A stretch of DNA of 64,000 nt, taken from assembly GCA_018806915.1 (NCBI GenBank), contig JAGKQI010000069.1, positions 248,001 through 312,000 on the forward strand. Direction: 5' to 3'. The DNA comes from Phytophthora colocasiae. Lineage: Eukaryota > Oomycota > Peronosporomycetes > Peronosporales > Peronosporaceae. A model generated the notes under the pieces. The model worked only from the letters and a program-made list of their open reading frames with translations, had not been told where the DNA came from and ran no database searches. Every line of letters starts with the position of its first letter. Position 1 is the first letter of the stretch. Both the position numbers and the translations under genes were made by a program. This document shows, one piece after another, positions 1 through 9,386 of the stretch.

Positions 1-1472
1 ACGGTTGTCGTGTGCGTCTCCTTTTGCTGTTTAACTCGTTTTGAGATATTTTTACGGCACCTTTGTGAAGGACTGTAGAGGTTCAATCAGTAGCCTATTT
101 TCGCGTCGGAATCCGACCGAAGTCTAGAGCACGCTGAGAGGCGAATCTAAAGCTGAAACTCGGTACACATGTAGAAGACGCTCCGGTGTGTCTGGTAGAT
201 GTAAGAAGAAGACGAGGTCACGCATACAGCGCGACCAGGACACGAGAATACACAAGACGAGGGGACCAAATCACATTACGTGTCGGATTCCGACTACTTT
301 TTTTTATAACGCGTGGGATTCCGACTAAGTACGTTATATATTACAGTTGAGTATTAATACCGCATTTTTAAATATTTAAAAAAGATATGTTCTTCTTATT
401 GTCGTGCCGAACGCTTAGCGAAATATTTGACGTGGATTTGCTAAAGTATTTTCTGACATAGTACACCATAATAGTGCAAGCACAACAACTGAAAGCGAGC
501 ATCCTTGCAACAATCGTATTTTGAGCGGCACTTAGAACTTGCCAAGCAATACCATCAGTGTGATACAGGGGTTTCTAGCTACAAAAGCAACCAATGCTTG
601 AAACTGCGGGGTAGTTTAATGTGTCAATGAATAATGACAAACTTCGGGGGTGATCATTCATGATACAGTACACAATGACATGAATTAGTGCAAGCTCGTC
701 TTGAAACGTACTCTGTATAATGCGTGCAAGTAGTCCCGGCGCCCCCTGCCGCCCTTTAATTACATGTAAGAGCAGCCATACATCTTGTGGTGTGTCTCGG
801 TGTACCTCGGTTTCGCCAGCATTTTTCGTCGCCGGATGCGATGGAACGATCAAAGCCTAGGATTTGCTCACACGTCTGAACGAATTGCACTTCAAATACT
901 TACTGTATCAAACAAAATTTCGTAGAGCGCCCTGAGTCTGCTGGTCATGTTGAGACTTGCAGCTCACAGGTTGCGCTGTGAGTCACAGCGCAACGTTAAG
1001 CTAAAGTCTCCATCAACACGCCTTAGTCTAGAAATCGTTCGACTACAGATGAAGGCGCACAGGGAGAACTGTACTGTGTTATACAGCAAGCACATGCATT
1101 TGTTGACACCACACACAACTTGTTTTCGTCCGCTGCACTGCATATACACAACTTTGCTGACAGACAGAGTACAAATAATTGTTCCGTTACTCGTATCGAG
1201 CTACTGCACTTGGGGGCTGGAGTCGGACATTTCCAAGCGGAAACTAGTAGACGCACACGCAGACCACCGTCCCGGAGAGGAAAGCAAGCAGTTTTCGAAG
1301 CCAAATGCGATGCCGGTGTGGGAGTTCTACTGATTACTATGAAGCCTCTCGTGTTGAAGTTATTCGGGTCGTATGGTGCTGCAGGCTGCAGCATCGCCCC
1401 GACGGTCTCTGTACACACGCTCCGGAGCTTCGTCGATTCTTTGCTGAGGCGAAACTTCATACTTGAAGTAGG
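1..1472. other. Intergenic/repeat region without a supported gene
   Basis: Several short overlapping ORFs occur on both strands but none has a recognisable domain, a convincing start context or codon use that singles it out. A near-palindromic motif, GTCGGAATCCGAC or its complement, occurs at about 106-118 and 282-294, with a degenerate copy (GGGATTCCGAC) near 313-323. These could be termini of decayed transposable elements. The DNA is A/T-rich around 300-480. Confidence 0.5.
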
Positions 1473-1848
1473 TGTAAATACAAATAACGACGGAAAAAGA
1501 CGACGGACTCAAAAAGACGTCGTAAGTCTAGCAATGTTCATCCGACCACCTGGTGAAAAACTCACTAAGAATACAAAAAAAGTGAACCATTTTCCGCAAA
1601 TCGCTTCTTCGATTGGTTGAATATTATTTATAATAGCTGTAAATTTTGCTTTGCCGATTCTATTGGATAAAACAGAATTTTGTAATGAACAAAAATTGGA
1701 CTTTGGGACATAGATTTCAATTTTGAGCCAATAGAAAACAGTAATGCCATGACGTCGTGTTTTTCCGTCGTGTAAGCTGCCCGTTCTTAACTATTGAAAG
1801 CACTAACATTTCCCGGCGGGTTTTTCCGTCGTTATTTGTACATACGAA
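1473..1848. mobile_element. MITE-like non-autonomous element
   Basis: A perfect 19-bp inverted repeat, ACAAATAACGACGGAAAAA at 1480-1498 and its complement at 1821-1839, bounds about 360 bp of A/T-rich DNA without a gene. Subterminal complementary stretches (GACGTCGT with poly-A or poly-T) near 1510-1525 and 1750-1770 extend the inverted symmetry. Size, A/T content and terminal inverted repeats fit a miniature inverted-repeat transposable element. The outer limits and a target-site duplication could not be fixed, so the superfamily is unknown. Confidence 0.6.
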
Positions 1849-1924
1849 CGGCCTGGAGAATCTCCAGTGGAGATTGGCAAAATTGGTTGCAAACCATACA
1901 TTTGCCTTGTCACTGCAACTGCGA

Positions 1925-1933
1925 CTGCCAGCG
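1925..1933. repeat. Left 9-bp candidate target-site duplication
   Basis: CTGCCAGCG lies directly outside the left terminal inverted repeat and is identical to 4419-4427 outside the right one. It is the best direct repeat at these boundaries. Confidence 0.6.
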
Positions 1934-2092
1934 GGGAAAATCTATGGAGCTCGAGGTTACGGAGCTCGAGCTACCAATAAATCGTATGTGTCGACCAAAA
2001 AAAAAATAGTCAACACAAAATTTTATTTTATCGCAAAATGAATTAACTCCGACAGTAATTGTCAAAGAGTTAATTGGATATTTAATTTGGCG
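1934..2092 (+). repeat. Left terminal inverted repeat (~155 bp)
   Basis: Begins GGGAAAATCTATGGAGCTCG and matches the reverse complement of 4263-4418 over its whole length with few differences. It contains an internal direct repeat of GGAGCTCGAG and ends in TATTTAATTTGGC. Confidence 0.85.
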
Positions 2093-2223
2093 ACCAGAGG
2101 AAGCTTATCCGTCAATGTTGTGCTACTTTTCAATATTCGGTTATGAAACCCACGTGGCCTGTAAAACTAGTCGCGAAACCTACATTTGCCTTTGCTCTTT
2201 TTAAGTTCATTCATTCTTTGATT

Positions 2224-2900
2224 ATGGATTCAACACCAACAGCGGCACCACTGCAGCAACAACCTCGAGCTATCTCATTCCGCCACCTCCGGAACAAGTC
2301 TTTGCGTCTTATGACTGCCCTACATGCATGGAGTAGGCGACAATGTATTGACGTGACAAGGGTCATAACACGAAGAACAAGGCAAATGAGTGTGACTACT
2401 ACTTCAGATACAGCTGCAACTTCAGCCGTTACCACCACTAGTTTGCCAGTTGCTAAGCGAGCCCAATCCGCGCTCGTACAATTACGACGAATCCGAAGAA
2501 GCCAAAAAAGAAACGAAGTTCGTTAGTTGATCATGACGCGCTTCACGCGCTCAAAGAATTTCAGCTGGTCCAACATAAGGAAATTGAGATGAAAAACCTT
2601 TCAATTCAAAGAGAAGAACTGGTACTAAAGCAGAAGCGGTCCGATAAAGACGAGAAGGAATCTAAAGCTCGCATTGCAGAGTCTGCGAATGTGATGAAGC
2701 TGCAGGAGGAAGCGGAGCACCGGAGGATACTGCGGATAATTATGCTGTCTCGTGAACGGAATAAACTGAAAGCTGAGGGTGTGTCACAGGAGGACATTGA
2801 TATTGCGATGCCTCTTCCTCAACTGGATATAATCAACACCCTAGCTCCGTCAGATACGCCAGAAGCAGGTTTCGACGCTCTTCACCACCGGCATCCCTAG
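2224..2900 (+). pseudogene. Transposon accessory protein (coiled coil with NLS), frame-disrupted
   Basis: An N-terminal open stretch (first ATG options 2143 and 2224) runs to a stop at 2526. The frame open from about 2460 to 2900 carries a basic PKKPKKKR nuclear-localisation-like run and then a long charged coiled coil ending near DIAMPLP. The change of frame near 2500 suggests a frameshift or an unrecognised intron. The C-terminal half resembles the coiled-coil accessory protein of Harbinger-type elements, which helps bring the transposase to DNA; that role is inferred from family knowledge. Its 3' end overlaps the transposase 3' end by about 68 bp in convergent orientation. No intact DNA-binding domain could be confirmed by eye. 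Confidence 0.5.
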
Positions 2901-4087
2901 GCAGTGGCATATTCAGCTCATCATTTTCGTCTAGGTCATTAGAGCGACCATGTCGCCTAATGTCCTCTTTCCAATCTGCAGGAATCGGCTCAGCAATCAG
3001 CAAATTATGTACTATGCAGGCAGCAGTTACGTAGCGAATAACCTTGCGCATATCCCGACGTTTAGTTAACTTCGTGCGGATCCCATTCAAGTATTGAAAT
3101 ATTGTTTTTAGCAAGCCAATGCAGTGTTCCGACACAATCCGAATCTTTGCCAATTTACCATTGAAGTTTGTGTGGTTTTGGTCCATTGTACACCCCACAA
3201 GTTTTTAAATATGGGAACCATTACTGACGAAGCCTGAAAAGCTGAGTCTCCAAGTAAGTATTCTCTATGACTGAAGAATGTGTTCTGCTGTAGGATAGCT
3301 GGGCTATTCATCCAAACGCGATTATCGTGAACTGACCCTGGCCATCCAATTACAATTTGGCGGACTCGAGCAACATCATCACAAGTAATAAGAGTATTAA
3401 CAGCGTAGTAGCCCTTTCGAGAGTAGTAAGCTTCTCCATTTTTCTGAGGTTTAAATGCAAGAGGAGAAGTGTACCATCCACCAGGCCGATGCAATTTATC
3501 AAGCTGTACTTATCACATATGCGCCGGGAAATCTCGATACGCTCCGCCGTGCTCGGCCACGCGAGAGTGCTTGGTTCCAGAGCTAAAATTGCTCCAGAAG
3601 CTCGATACAAGTAGTTTCCAACAGTCCCCTTACCCAAACCTAATAACTGTGCCTGCTTTGACCATGTGGCACCACTGCCGAAGCTTCCCAAACACTTCAA
3701 TAGAACCAACATGTGTAATTCAGCGCCACCACGGAACGGGCAGTACCCGTTAGATGTCAAGGCTGGATGAGTACGAACAAGTTGCACAAGACGGAAGAAG
3801 GTCTCCCGGTCCATTCGAAAGTGTTCCAAGAACTCAGTATCGGTCAAGTATACGTCGTCGTATAGTAGCTTCTTCCATCGGTCCCCACGCCGGCGATATA
3901 ATGATGGTCGATCAAAGTACCGAAATGCTAGCACACTCCTGTAGGCTGCTACGTGCAGCTCATCCAAATCGTCTTCGGTAGTGTCTTCCTCATCAACAAA
4001 AAAACGCAAAGCTGCTGCTTCCGTTCTCACAGGTATGGCAGCCTCCAATGTCCGTAGAGCTTTTTGACGCGAGCTTAGGCGAGGCAT
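2833..4087 (-). pseudogene. PIF/Harbinger-like (DDE_Tnp_4) transposase, frameshifted
   Basis: Three overlapping minus-strand frames together give one transposase-like protein. The N-terminal part (to about 3430) has the helical region and IGLVDGT, the first catalytic Asp. The middle part (about 3494-3108) has KGYYAVN, GWPGSVHDNRVW and LLGDSAF, the second Asp region. The last part (3198-2833) has RIVSEHCIGLLK, the Glu region, and AACIVHN. These blocks are typical of HARBI1-type nucleases that cut and join DNA. At least two frame changes (about 3430-3490 and 3110-3190) separate them, so the copy is read as broken, although a small intron could explain one break. ATG 4087 was chosen because MPRLSSRQK starts the conserved part; an in-frame ATG at 4159 would add 24 residues. 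Confidence 0.75.
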
Positions 4088-4262
4088 GGCGCAGGAATTT
4101 AAGTGGCATGGGAACGAAATTTTTGACTTGTTGCTGTGCAAGCTGCAGGGGGTGTTCAATGCTCTCGGACACTCATTGGCTAAAATCTATTTCGTGGCGC
4201 GTCGCGCGGGAAAAAAAAGTTGCTCTAGCTGCGAGCATTGACAACTCCTAATATACACCAGA

Positions 4263-4418
4263 GCCAAATTAAATATCCAATTAACTCTTCGACAATTACT
4301 GTTGGAGTTAATTCATTTGCGATAAAATAAAATTTTGTGTTGACTATTTTATTTTGGTCGACACATATGATTTTTTGGTACCTCGAGCTCCGTAACCTCG
4401 AGCTCCATAGATTTTCCC
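4263..4418 (-). repeat. Right terminal inverted repeat (~155 bp)
   Basis: Reverse complement of the left repeat, ending TCCATAGATTTTCCC. Part of it is repeated at 55488-55576. Confidence 0.85.
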
Positions 4419-4427
4419 CTGCCAGCG
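4419..4427. repeat. Right 9-bp candidate target-site duplication
   Basis: CTGCCAGCG, identical to 1925-1933, directly outside the right terminal repeat. Confidence 0.6.
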
Positions 4428-4541
4428 AGCCTCACCATCACTGGTTAGTTCCTGCTGGGAGGGAGGCGGGGAAGCCATCGAGGCTTTGATCTCATTATCA
4501 AATTGGACTCCAAGAAGCCACGGGAACAAGCAAGCGATACG

Positions 4542-5057
4542 ATGCGTCAGCGTTTCTTTCTGGTACTTTTCCTAGTCGCCCTCGTAGCTTGCGTCAATGG
4601 ACTCGCACAAAATGAAGACGCTGCTCACGTTTCGACTGTCAATGGCCGAAACCTGAAGGGAAGCGTCATGGATGCAGCAGAAATTGACGAAGAGAGGGGG
4701 GCAGGCACTAAAGTGGCGGAGTTTTTCAAGAAGCAGAGCGCTTCTATCTCTAAATTTTTCGGGAAAGGTACCACCAGTCAGGTCGAGACCTTGGGGAAGA
4801 ACACGAAGCTCGTCAAGGGTATCCAGAACGATGCCAGACTCAACAGCCTCAAGACTGCTGTACAGAAAAACCCAGGCGCTGCGACGAAGAACGTCGGCAA
4901 AATTGGAGAATTTGTTGCAAGACTCAAGAAGATTAAGTTTGAAGGCGATGTCTATGGCATGCGGGTTGCGTACGGCATTCTGTTTCTCATGATCTGTGGT
5001 ATTCTAGTGAGTGGCGTAGTGATCACTCGCAATGTCCAGAATAGTTACATCCATTAG
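4542..5057 (+). CDS. Candidate RxLR-like secreted effector, 171 aa
   Basis: The start at 4542 was chosen over an in-frame ATG at 4503 because it places a classic signal peptide at the N-terminus (MRQR then a hydrophobic run ending about ACVNG, residues 1-20). Residues 36-39 are RNLK, a variant of the RxLR motif, and residues 50-52 are EER after an acidic stretch. In oomycetes this leader is associated with delivery into host plant cells. The rest is helical and Lys-rich (about 55-140) and ends in a hydrophobic segment (about 143-165, YGILFLMICGILVSG) that may anchor the protein in a membrane. No intron is needed, as usual for this class. The transposon end lies only 115 bp upstream. The variant motif makes the effector call likely but not certain; the host target is unknown. 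Confidence 0.7.
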   Translation: MRQRFFLVLFLVALVACVNGLAQNEDAAHVSTVNGRNLKGSVMDAAEIDEERGAGTKVAEFFKKQSASISKFFGKGTTSQVETLGKNTKLVKGIQNDARLNSLKTAVQKNPGAATKNVGKIGEFVARLKKIKFEGDVYGMRVAYGILFLMICGILVSGVVITRNVQNSYIH

Positions 5058-5110
5058 GTTAGGAATACTTTTTTTTAGCTTCGTGTGAATCAATATGAAT
5101 AAAACGTTGG

Positions 5111-5150
5111 CAGTATTACCGGTTTACATTCAGTATTACCGGTTTACATT
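5111..5150. repeat. Two perfect 20-bp tandem units
   Basis: CAGTATTACCGGTTTACATT is repeated exactly at 5111-5130 and 5131-5150, about 60 bp upstream of the next start codon. It could be a duplicated promoter element or 3'-UTR repeat of the effector gene. Confidence 0.9.
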
Positions 5151-5195
5151 TTGACAAAATTTACCTTTCTAATGTTATTTTTCCACCTGGGCCAG

Positions 5196-5203
5196 TCATT
5201 TAC
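5196..5203 (+). promoter_or_regulatory. Initiator-like element
   Basis: TCATTTAC fits the oomycete initiator TCAYTTY and lies 7 bases before the ATG at 5210, implying a very short leader. The paralogous gene at 14605 has TCACTTT at 14595-14601 in the same place. Confidence 0.45.
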
Positions 5204-5209
5204 GTCGTC

Positions 5210-6732
5210 ATGGTGAGTGAATATGAAGCGAAGCGTCTGCGGCGTATCGAGGAGAACCGCAAGAAGCTCGAGGCGCTGAACCTTCCTTTTATAGGTTCTC
5301 CTAATGATGTCAAGTCCAAGTCCAAGCCCGTGAAGCGAGAACGCATCTATGAGGAGTCTCCTGTACCTACGCGAATGTCCATTCGCCAGCGCAAGAAAAT
5401 GAAGCGCGAGGCGGAAAATGACGAAGAAATTCTTAAAAAATACAGACGTGAGAGTAGAAGAATTGCCAAAGAGAATAGAGAAAAAGCAAATCGTTTATCC
5501 AGACAGAGAGGTCTTGATAAAAGACTGGAGATTCAAGTGCTAGCGGAAGAACGGAAGCAACGAGTGGCGGAGCAGCTACAGCAATTGGATGAAGCTGCAG
5601 AGAAAGAGCCTAGGATTCAGGACTGGAGACTGAGAAGGAGACGTCAGGCCCAATTAGAACGACGCAAGGAAACAGTGAAAAGAAGAGAAGAATTGAAAGA
5701 CGAGAGGAAATTGGCGAGGAAGAAGAAGGAGGCAGCTCGGAAAGCTTGGAGAGCTTCTGAACTATTACACAAGAGGAGAAGGAAGAAGAGAGAGCGGTTC
5801 GCGTTGAATATACAGAAGGAGATCGAGAAACAGCAGATGTATGAGGAACGTCAACTCATGTCAGCCGAGGATCACCAGGCCCGGAAATTGGTGAAGAAAG
5901 AGAAGAGAGACGAGAAGCGTGAACGACGCTTATTAAAAGAACGGCGTGTCAAGGAAGGGGTGGAAGAGCGAAGACTGTTGAGGAGAAAAGTTAAAGAGGA
6001 GAAGGAAGAAGCTCTTTTCAAGAAGACGTATCCCGTCCGTCGAGTGAAAGATCTGCCTTATGTGCGCATATCGGACGCAAGAGAAATCGACGAAGCGAAG
6101 CAGTTGGTGATGACGCCGTTATTGAAGATCGACTCCAACTCCTTCCACGCTTTTTCGCTAGGCAAGCAGTTCTTACCTCCAGGAAAAGGAGCGGTGATGC
6201 AAGGTGTGTGTCCGGGCGGATATACAGCGGCGTTTAACGAAGAACTTGACATTCACGAATGGAAAAACGCGATGACGCTGTTCATGCATGGATCATCTGG
6301 TATCTACTACCACTTCAAGTTTCAAGAAGTAAAACACGATGGCCGCACGAGCATTTTTTTCCAATGGTCTCACACTCGCAACGTCACGCCGGAGATTCTC
6401 GAGCGACTGCGTCGAGTTCAAAAAGGTGATGAGAATCTCTGCTTCGATGACGAAACGTACTACGACGCCCCCGCTCCAACTGGTATGAGGCCAGAGCCAC
6501 TGCTGCTTTTCGTCCAGTATCCAATGGTAAGGCCGTTATTCTTTTTCGGATTGTTTTGCACCGGGTGTATACTTACTTTTGAGCTGCTTGTTAGGGCCCC
6601 TATATCTACCTCGGACGTCTTGGCTACCTCGGTCATCAATCGGACCCCCTTAAAATCTCCTTCCAGCTGCTAGATGCCAACGTGTTAAACTGGAAGAAGA
6701 TTCGTAAAATCATCACGTGTGAAACAACGTGA
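5210..6732 (+). CDS. Coiled-coil charged protein, 484 aa, one intron
   Basis: Exon 1 is 5210-6526 and exon 2 is 6595-6732; the 68-bp intron has GTAAGG and TTAG ends and keeps the frame (439 + 45 codons). Without splicing the frame runs into hydrophobic nonsense and stops at 6673. The N-terminus has a YEAKRLRRIEENRKKL motif reminiscent of the start of WDR76/CMR1-like proteins, but no WD repeats follow. Residues about 50-285 are a very basic/acidic coiled coil. Residues about 285-484 form a compact domain with PPGKGAVMQGVCPGGY, SSGIYYHFKFQ and, in exon 2, GPYIYLGRLGYL. I do not recognise this domain. It shares its N-terminus with the gene at 14605. A nuclear or RNA/DNA-associated role is a guess from composition only. 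Confidence 0.75.
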
Positions 6733-6761
6733 AGAGATCAATCTATTGGCAATAGTATTGT

Positions 6762-6905
6762 CAACTCGTGACGGTGAACAAGAACTGGGGTGACCAGGCC
6801 ACCATCGAGAACATCAAGATCAAGGGTAAGAAGGTGGACGTGTGCGCGTGGTCGCAGGGCTCCACTTCGGGTGAGCCGGGGAAGCTGGGTGCGGGTCCCT
6901 CGGGA
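6762..6905 (+). pseudogene. Remnant of a pectate-lyase-like (PL3) gene
   Basis: A short open stretch reads TVNKNWGDQATIENIKIKG and then VCAWSQG...SGEPGKLGAGPSG. The pattern N-x-GD-x-ATI followed by a Cys and GEP-x-KL-x-x-GPS resembles the C-terminus of fungal/oomycete PL3 pectate lyases, enzymes that cut plant pectin. Nothing upstream completes the protein: there is an in-frame stop at 6753, nine codons before, and the previous gene ends at 6732. The match also stops before the expected terminal Cys. It appears to be a 3' gene fragment left between two other genes. The identification is from memory of the family pattern and is tentative. Confidence 0.45.
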
Positions 6906-6911
6906 TCGAAC

Positions 6912-8762
6912 TTACTCCAACCGTGGTCGTTTATTCCGTACCAGACGTACTACTTCGGCATCTCCAGTCGTCATAGCAAACTCAATGCTGTCTGGATCAC
7001 ATTGACTGCGAAGAAGCTCAACGATACCGACATGCCCTCGCACTACTGCCATTTCAAACGCACAGGTGATCCCAGTCGAATCGCTCAAGTCCTTCAATAC
7101 TTCCACTACCTTTGTGTGTCCGGCAATTGCAGCAGATATCATAGCGCATCGGATACTTCGTCGACTCATCTTATTAAGCAGCATCTGTACGATCCCCACC
7201 AGCCCACCATTAGCAGCTTGATCAAAGATACGACCATACGCGTCAACATCACATCTCGCTAGTAGCAGTTTGGTTATCGGTGACGTCTCACTCGACTCAG
7301 CTTGAATCAATGCCCGCTCGATTGTGTCCGCACTGGAGTGGTCAAGAAGAATGTCTAACAGATTTTCACGTTTAGTGAGTACTGCGTGCACCAAGGCTTC
7401 TTGAATCGACCAGGAGGTGCTTGCGACGATCAATACCTTGAGCATCTCGACATCATTGTTCATAACCGCAGTGGTCAACGCGCTACCCGTTTGCAGCCCT
7501 TTGCACTTCGCTAGAAGAAATTTTACCACCTTGATGTTTTTGCAGCTTGCAGCTTCTTGAACCACTACAGTGATACTGTCATCGTACTGGTCGTCCTTCA
7601 AGTCGTGCCTTTCGCAATAGTCCAAGAGGAAATCTAGAACATCCACACTGTGTGCTGCTGAGGTCAGTGCGTAGATAATTGGACGTGAAAATATGCCGAT
7701 CAGTAATTTGACGACATTTAGCTGGCCCTTCTCCACAGCAGACAAGAACGAACGATCGACAATAGACGTTGCCGTTTGCATCTTTTCCCAGTTCCCAAAT
7801 TCGCCACTAGTGAACTCATTCAGCAGCAGCTTCAGCACTTGACACTGATCAGTTCTAGCAGCTTTCTCCATCGCATGAGCAATGCCGACCCTGTTCAGCT
7901 CTTTCTTTTTTAACAACAACCGAACCACTTCTTCTTGTCCATTACCCGCAGCTTCAATTAACGAATCGATTACAGTGAACTCGTCACTCCGGTCAATCAG
8001 TAGCCGCACAACGTCACAGTGACCCCTGTGTGCGGCAATCATCAAAGCTGGATTAATGTAACGGTGTCGGTCATTATATCCATTTTCCAGAAAGAACTGC
8101 ACCACTTGAGTCTGGCCATTAAGTGCACCAACGATCACCGCCTTCCGCACGCCAAAGGCTCGCTGCCTCAGTAAATTCTCCAGTATTGCAACGTGTCCAC
8201 AAGAAGCTGCAGCTTCAAAAGCTTGCTCCACACCTTCTCTCCGTACTTTGGGCGTCAGGAACTCCACAATCTCAACGTTTCCACATTCGGCAGCTTTCAC
8301 GATTTCTTGTACTGGATTGGCCACCCGAGGGTAAAATTCATACAGCCATTCAAGGACGTTTAGGTGGTGGTTGGCTGCTGCATTCATGAATGCAGTGTGA
8401 GAGCATCCTTCCGTTCTGTTGGTATGTAGCCATTGGACAAGTTCTAACTTGCCTAAACCAGCAGCGCCGTCCATGGCCCCAACAGTGTAAGGTCGATAAT
8501 GCCGGTAAACTTGAATAACCCGCTGTAAATCATTATAAACAGCGCTGTCGATGGTGGACGGGGTGAGGAAGGAATGAACAAGGTCGATAACGTGAGGAAG
8601 CGCCTGGAATTGATCGCACAATGCGGAGGAGACAGCACGGAGACAAGGCACAGCCATTTTGCTATGACCTGGAGATTGAATAACAGTAGCTGGAGATCGC
8701 TTATGTACCACTCTGGATACATTTGGTGTGTCATACATAATGGCTCCGCAGCCACCTATCAC
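6912..8762 (-). CDS. Ankyrin-repeat protein, 616 aa
   Basis: An uninterrupted frame. After a short N-terminal region with a helical segment like those that precede oomycete ankyrin arrays (residues about 40-80, LPHVIDLVHSFL), the rest is a run of about 15 ankyrin-type units of roughly 30-35 residues. Examples are GHVAILENLL, GQTQVVQFFLENGY, GHCDVVRLLI and GHTKVVEVLK. Ankyrin arrays bind partner proteins; the partner here is not visible. Large families of such proteins are typical of oomycetes. The first ATG (8762) is used; a second at 8655 (MAVPCLRAV) is possible. The gene is isolated, with no operon-like neighbours. A decayed relative lies at 51595-53055. Confidence 0.85.
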   Translation of the reverse strand: MIGGCGAIMYDTPNVSRVVHKRSPATVIQSPGHSKMAVPCLRAVSSALCDQFQALPHVIDLVHSFLTPSTIDSAVYNDLQRVIQVYRHYRPYTVGAMDGAAGLGKLELVQWLHTNRTEGCSHTAFMNAAANHHLNVLEWLYEFYPRVANPVQEIVKAAECGNVEIVEFLTPKVRREGVEQAFEAAASCGHVAILENLLRQRAFGVRKAVIVGALNGQTQVVQFFLENGYNDRHRYINPALMIAAHRGHCDVVRLLIDRSDEFTVIDSLIEAAGNGQEEVVRLLLKKKELNRVGIAHAMEKAARTDQCQVLKLLLNEFTSGEFGNWEKMQTATSIVDRSFLSAVEKGQLNVVKLLIGIFSRPIIYALTSAAHSVDVLDFLLDYCERHDLKDDQYDDSITVVVQEAASCKNIKVVKFLLAKCKGLQTGSALTTAVMNNDVEMLKVLIVASTSWSIQEALVHAVLTKRENLLDILLDHSSADTIERALIQAESSETSPITKLLLARCDVDAYGRIFDQAANGGLVGIVQMLLNKMSRRSIRCAMISAAIAGHTKVVEVLKDLSDSTGITCAFEMAVVRGHVGIVELLRSQCDPDSIEFAMTTGDAEVVRLVRNKRPRLE

Positions 8763-9386
8763 CTTCTATATAGGTTTCACTATAGGTATCTTTTACTAGT
8801 AGTTTGTATTGCAGGCCAAGCTAATTAGTATCAGATTGTAGATTCTACAATCTACCTAATGTCCCCATTCACTAGGAGTTTGTATACTCCAAGCCTTCCT
8901 CTGTGTGAAGTGCTGTGACCCCGTCACAGATTCGCTACTTTACAACACGATTTCTGGGCCCAGCGCCATCTTTCTTATCGTGCCAACCTGGACACTTAAA
9001 CTTAACAAAGAGCAGGAAATACAGAGCATCACGGACACTGCAGGTATATATGTTAAATACTACTACGCGTTACTGGTTGGGTCATCCCGGAAGCCATATA
9101 GCACCTTGTCGATTCGCCACGGGCAAATCACTACATGATGGACGCCGAAGGTGATGGTGCTCACACGCGAACGCGCCTTCAACTGGTTAAGGTTCTATAG
9201 GTGATGGACCCGAGGCCTTCAAAGGTTCTACAACCCGTGTACGCCAGCCAAGCATAAGCTTAAAGTACATGTACGGCAGCTAGCTTATCTGCTACGAGCC
9301 TTAGTTCAAGACAGTTCGATATCACAATCAACCTTGCGCTGCAACGGACGGAACTCGCGCTACCAACTCGTTTTACCAACGGACCC
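8763..9386. other. Intergenic, with palindrome
   Basis: No supported gene. AGATTGTAGATTCTACAATCT at 8833-8853 is a perfect 10-bp-arm inverted repeat around one base. Two imperfect direct repeats, ACTAGTAGTTTGTAT and ACTAGGAGTTTGTAT, lie at about 8796 and 8871. Both are upstream of the ankyrin gene (minus strand) and could be regulatory or remnants of a mobile element. Confidence 0.5.

Larger units (their letters stand above)
1934..4418. mobile_element. DNA transposon with long TIRs and a HARBI1-like transposase
   Basis: A 2485-bp element bounded by inverted repeats of about 155 bp (1934-2092 and 4263-4418) and flanked by a 9-bp direct repeat. Inside are two convergent coding regions: a plus-strand coiled-coil/NLS protein (about 2224-2900) and a minus-strand DDE_Tnp_4/HARBI1-type transposase (about 2833-4087). 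Two genes, a transposase and an accessory DNA-binding protein, are the usual content of PIF/Harbinger elements. Very long TIRs and a 9-bp duplication are not usual for that superfamily, whose target duplication is normally 3 bp. The transposase is broken by frameshifts, so this copy is probably not autonomous. Confidence 0.75.

Noticed and set aside
575..853. 92-codon minus-strand ORF
   Set aside because: No domain, no start context or codon support, and it lies in repeat-rich DNA.
947..1620. Several overlapping ORFs of 128-166 codons on both strands
   Set aside because: They contradict each other, have no recognised family and overlap the MITE-like element.
4344..4529. 61-codon ORF over the right terminal inverted repeat
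   Set aside because: It is mostly TIR sequence; its reading frame is explained by the repeat.
6768..7262. 164-codon ORF starting at GTG, including the pectate-lyase-like part
   Set aside because: Only the first ~45 codons are informative; the rest is antisense to the ankyrin gene and is not called as one gene.
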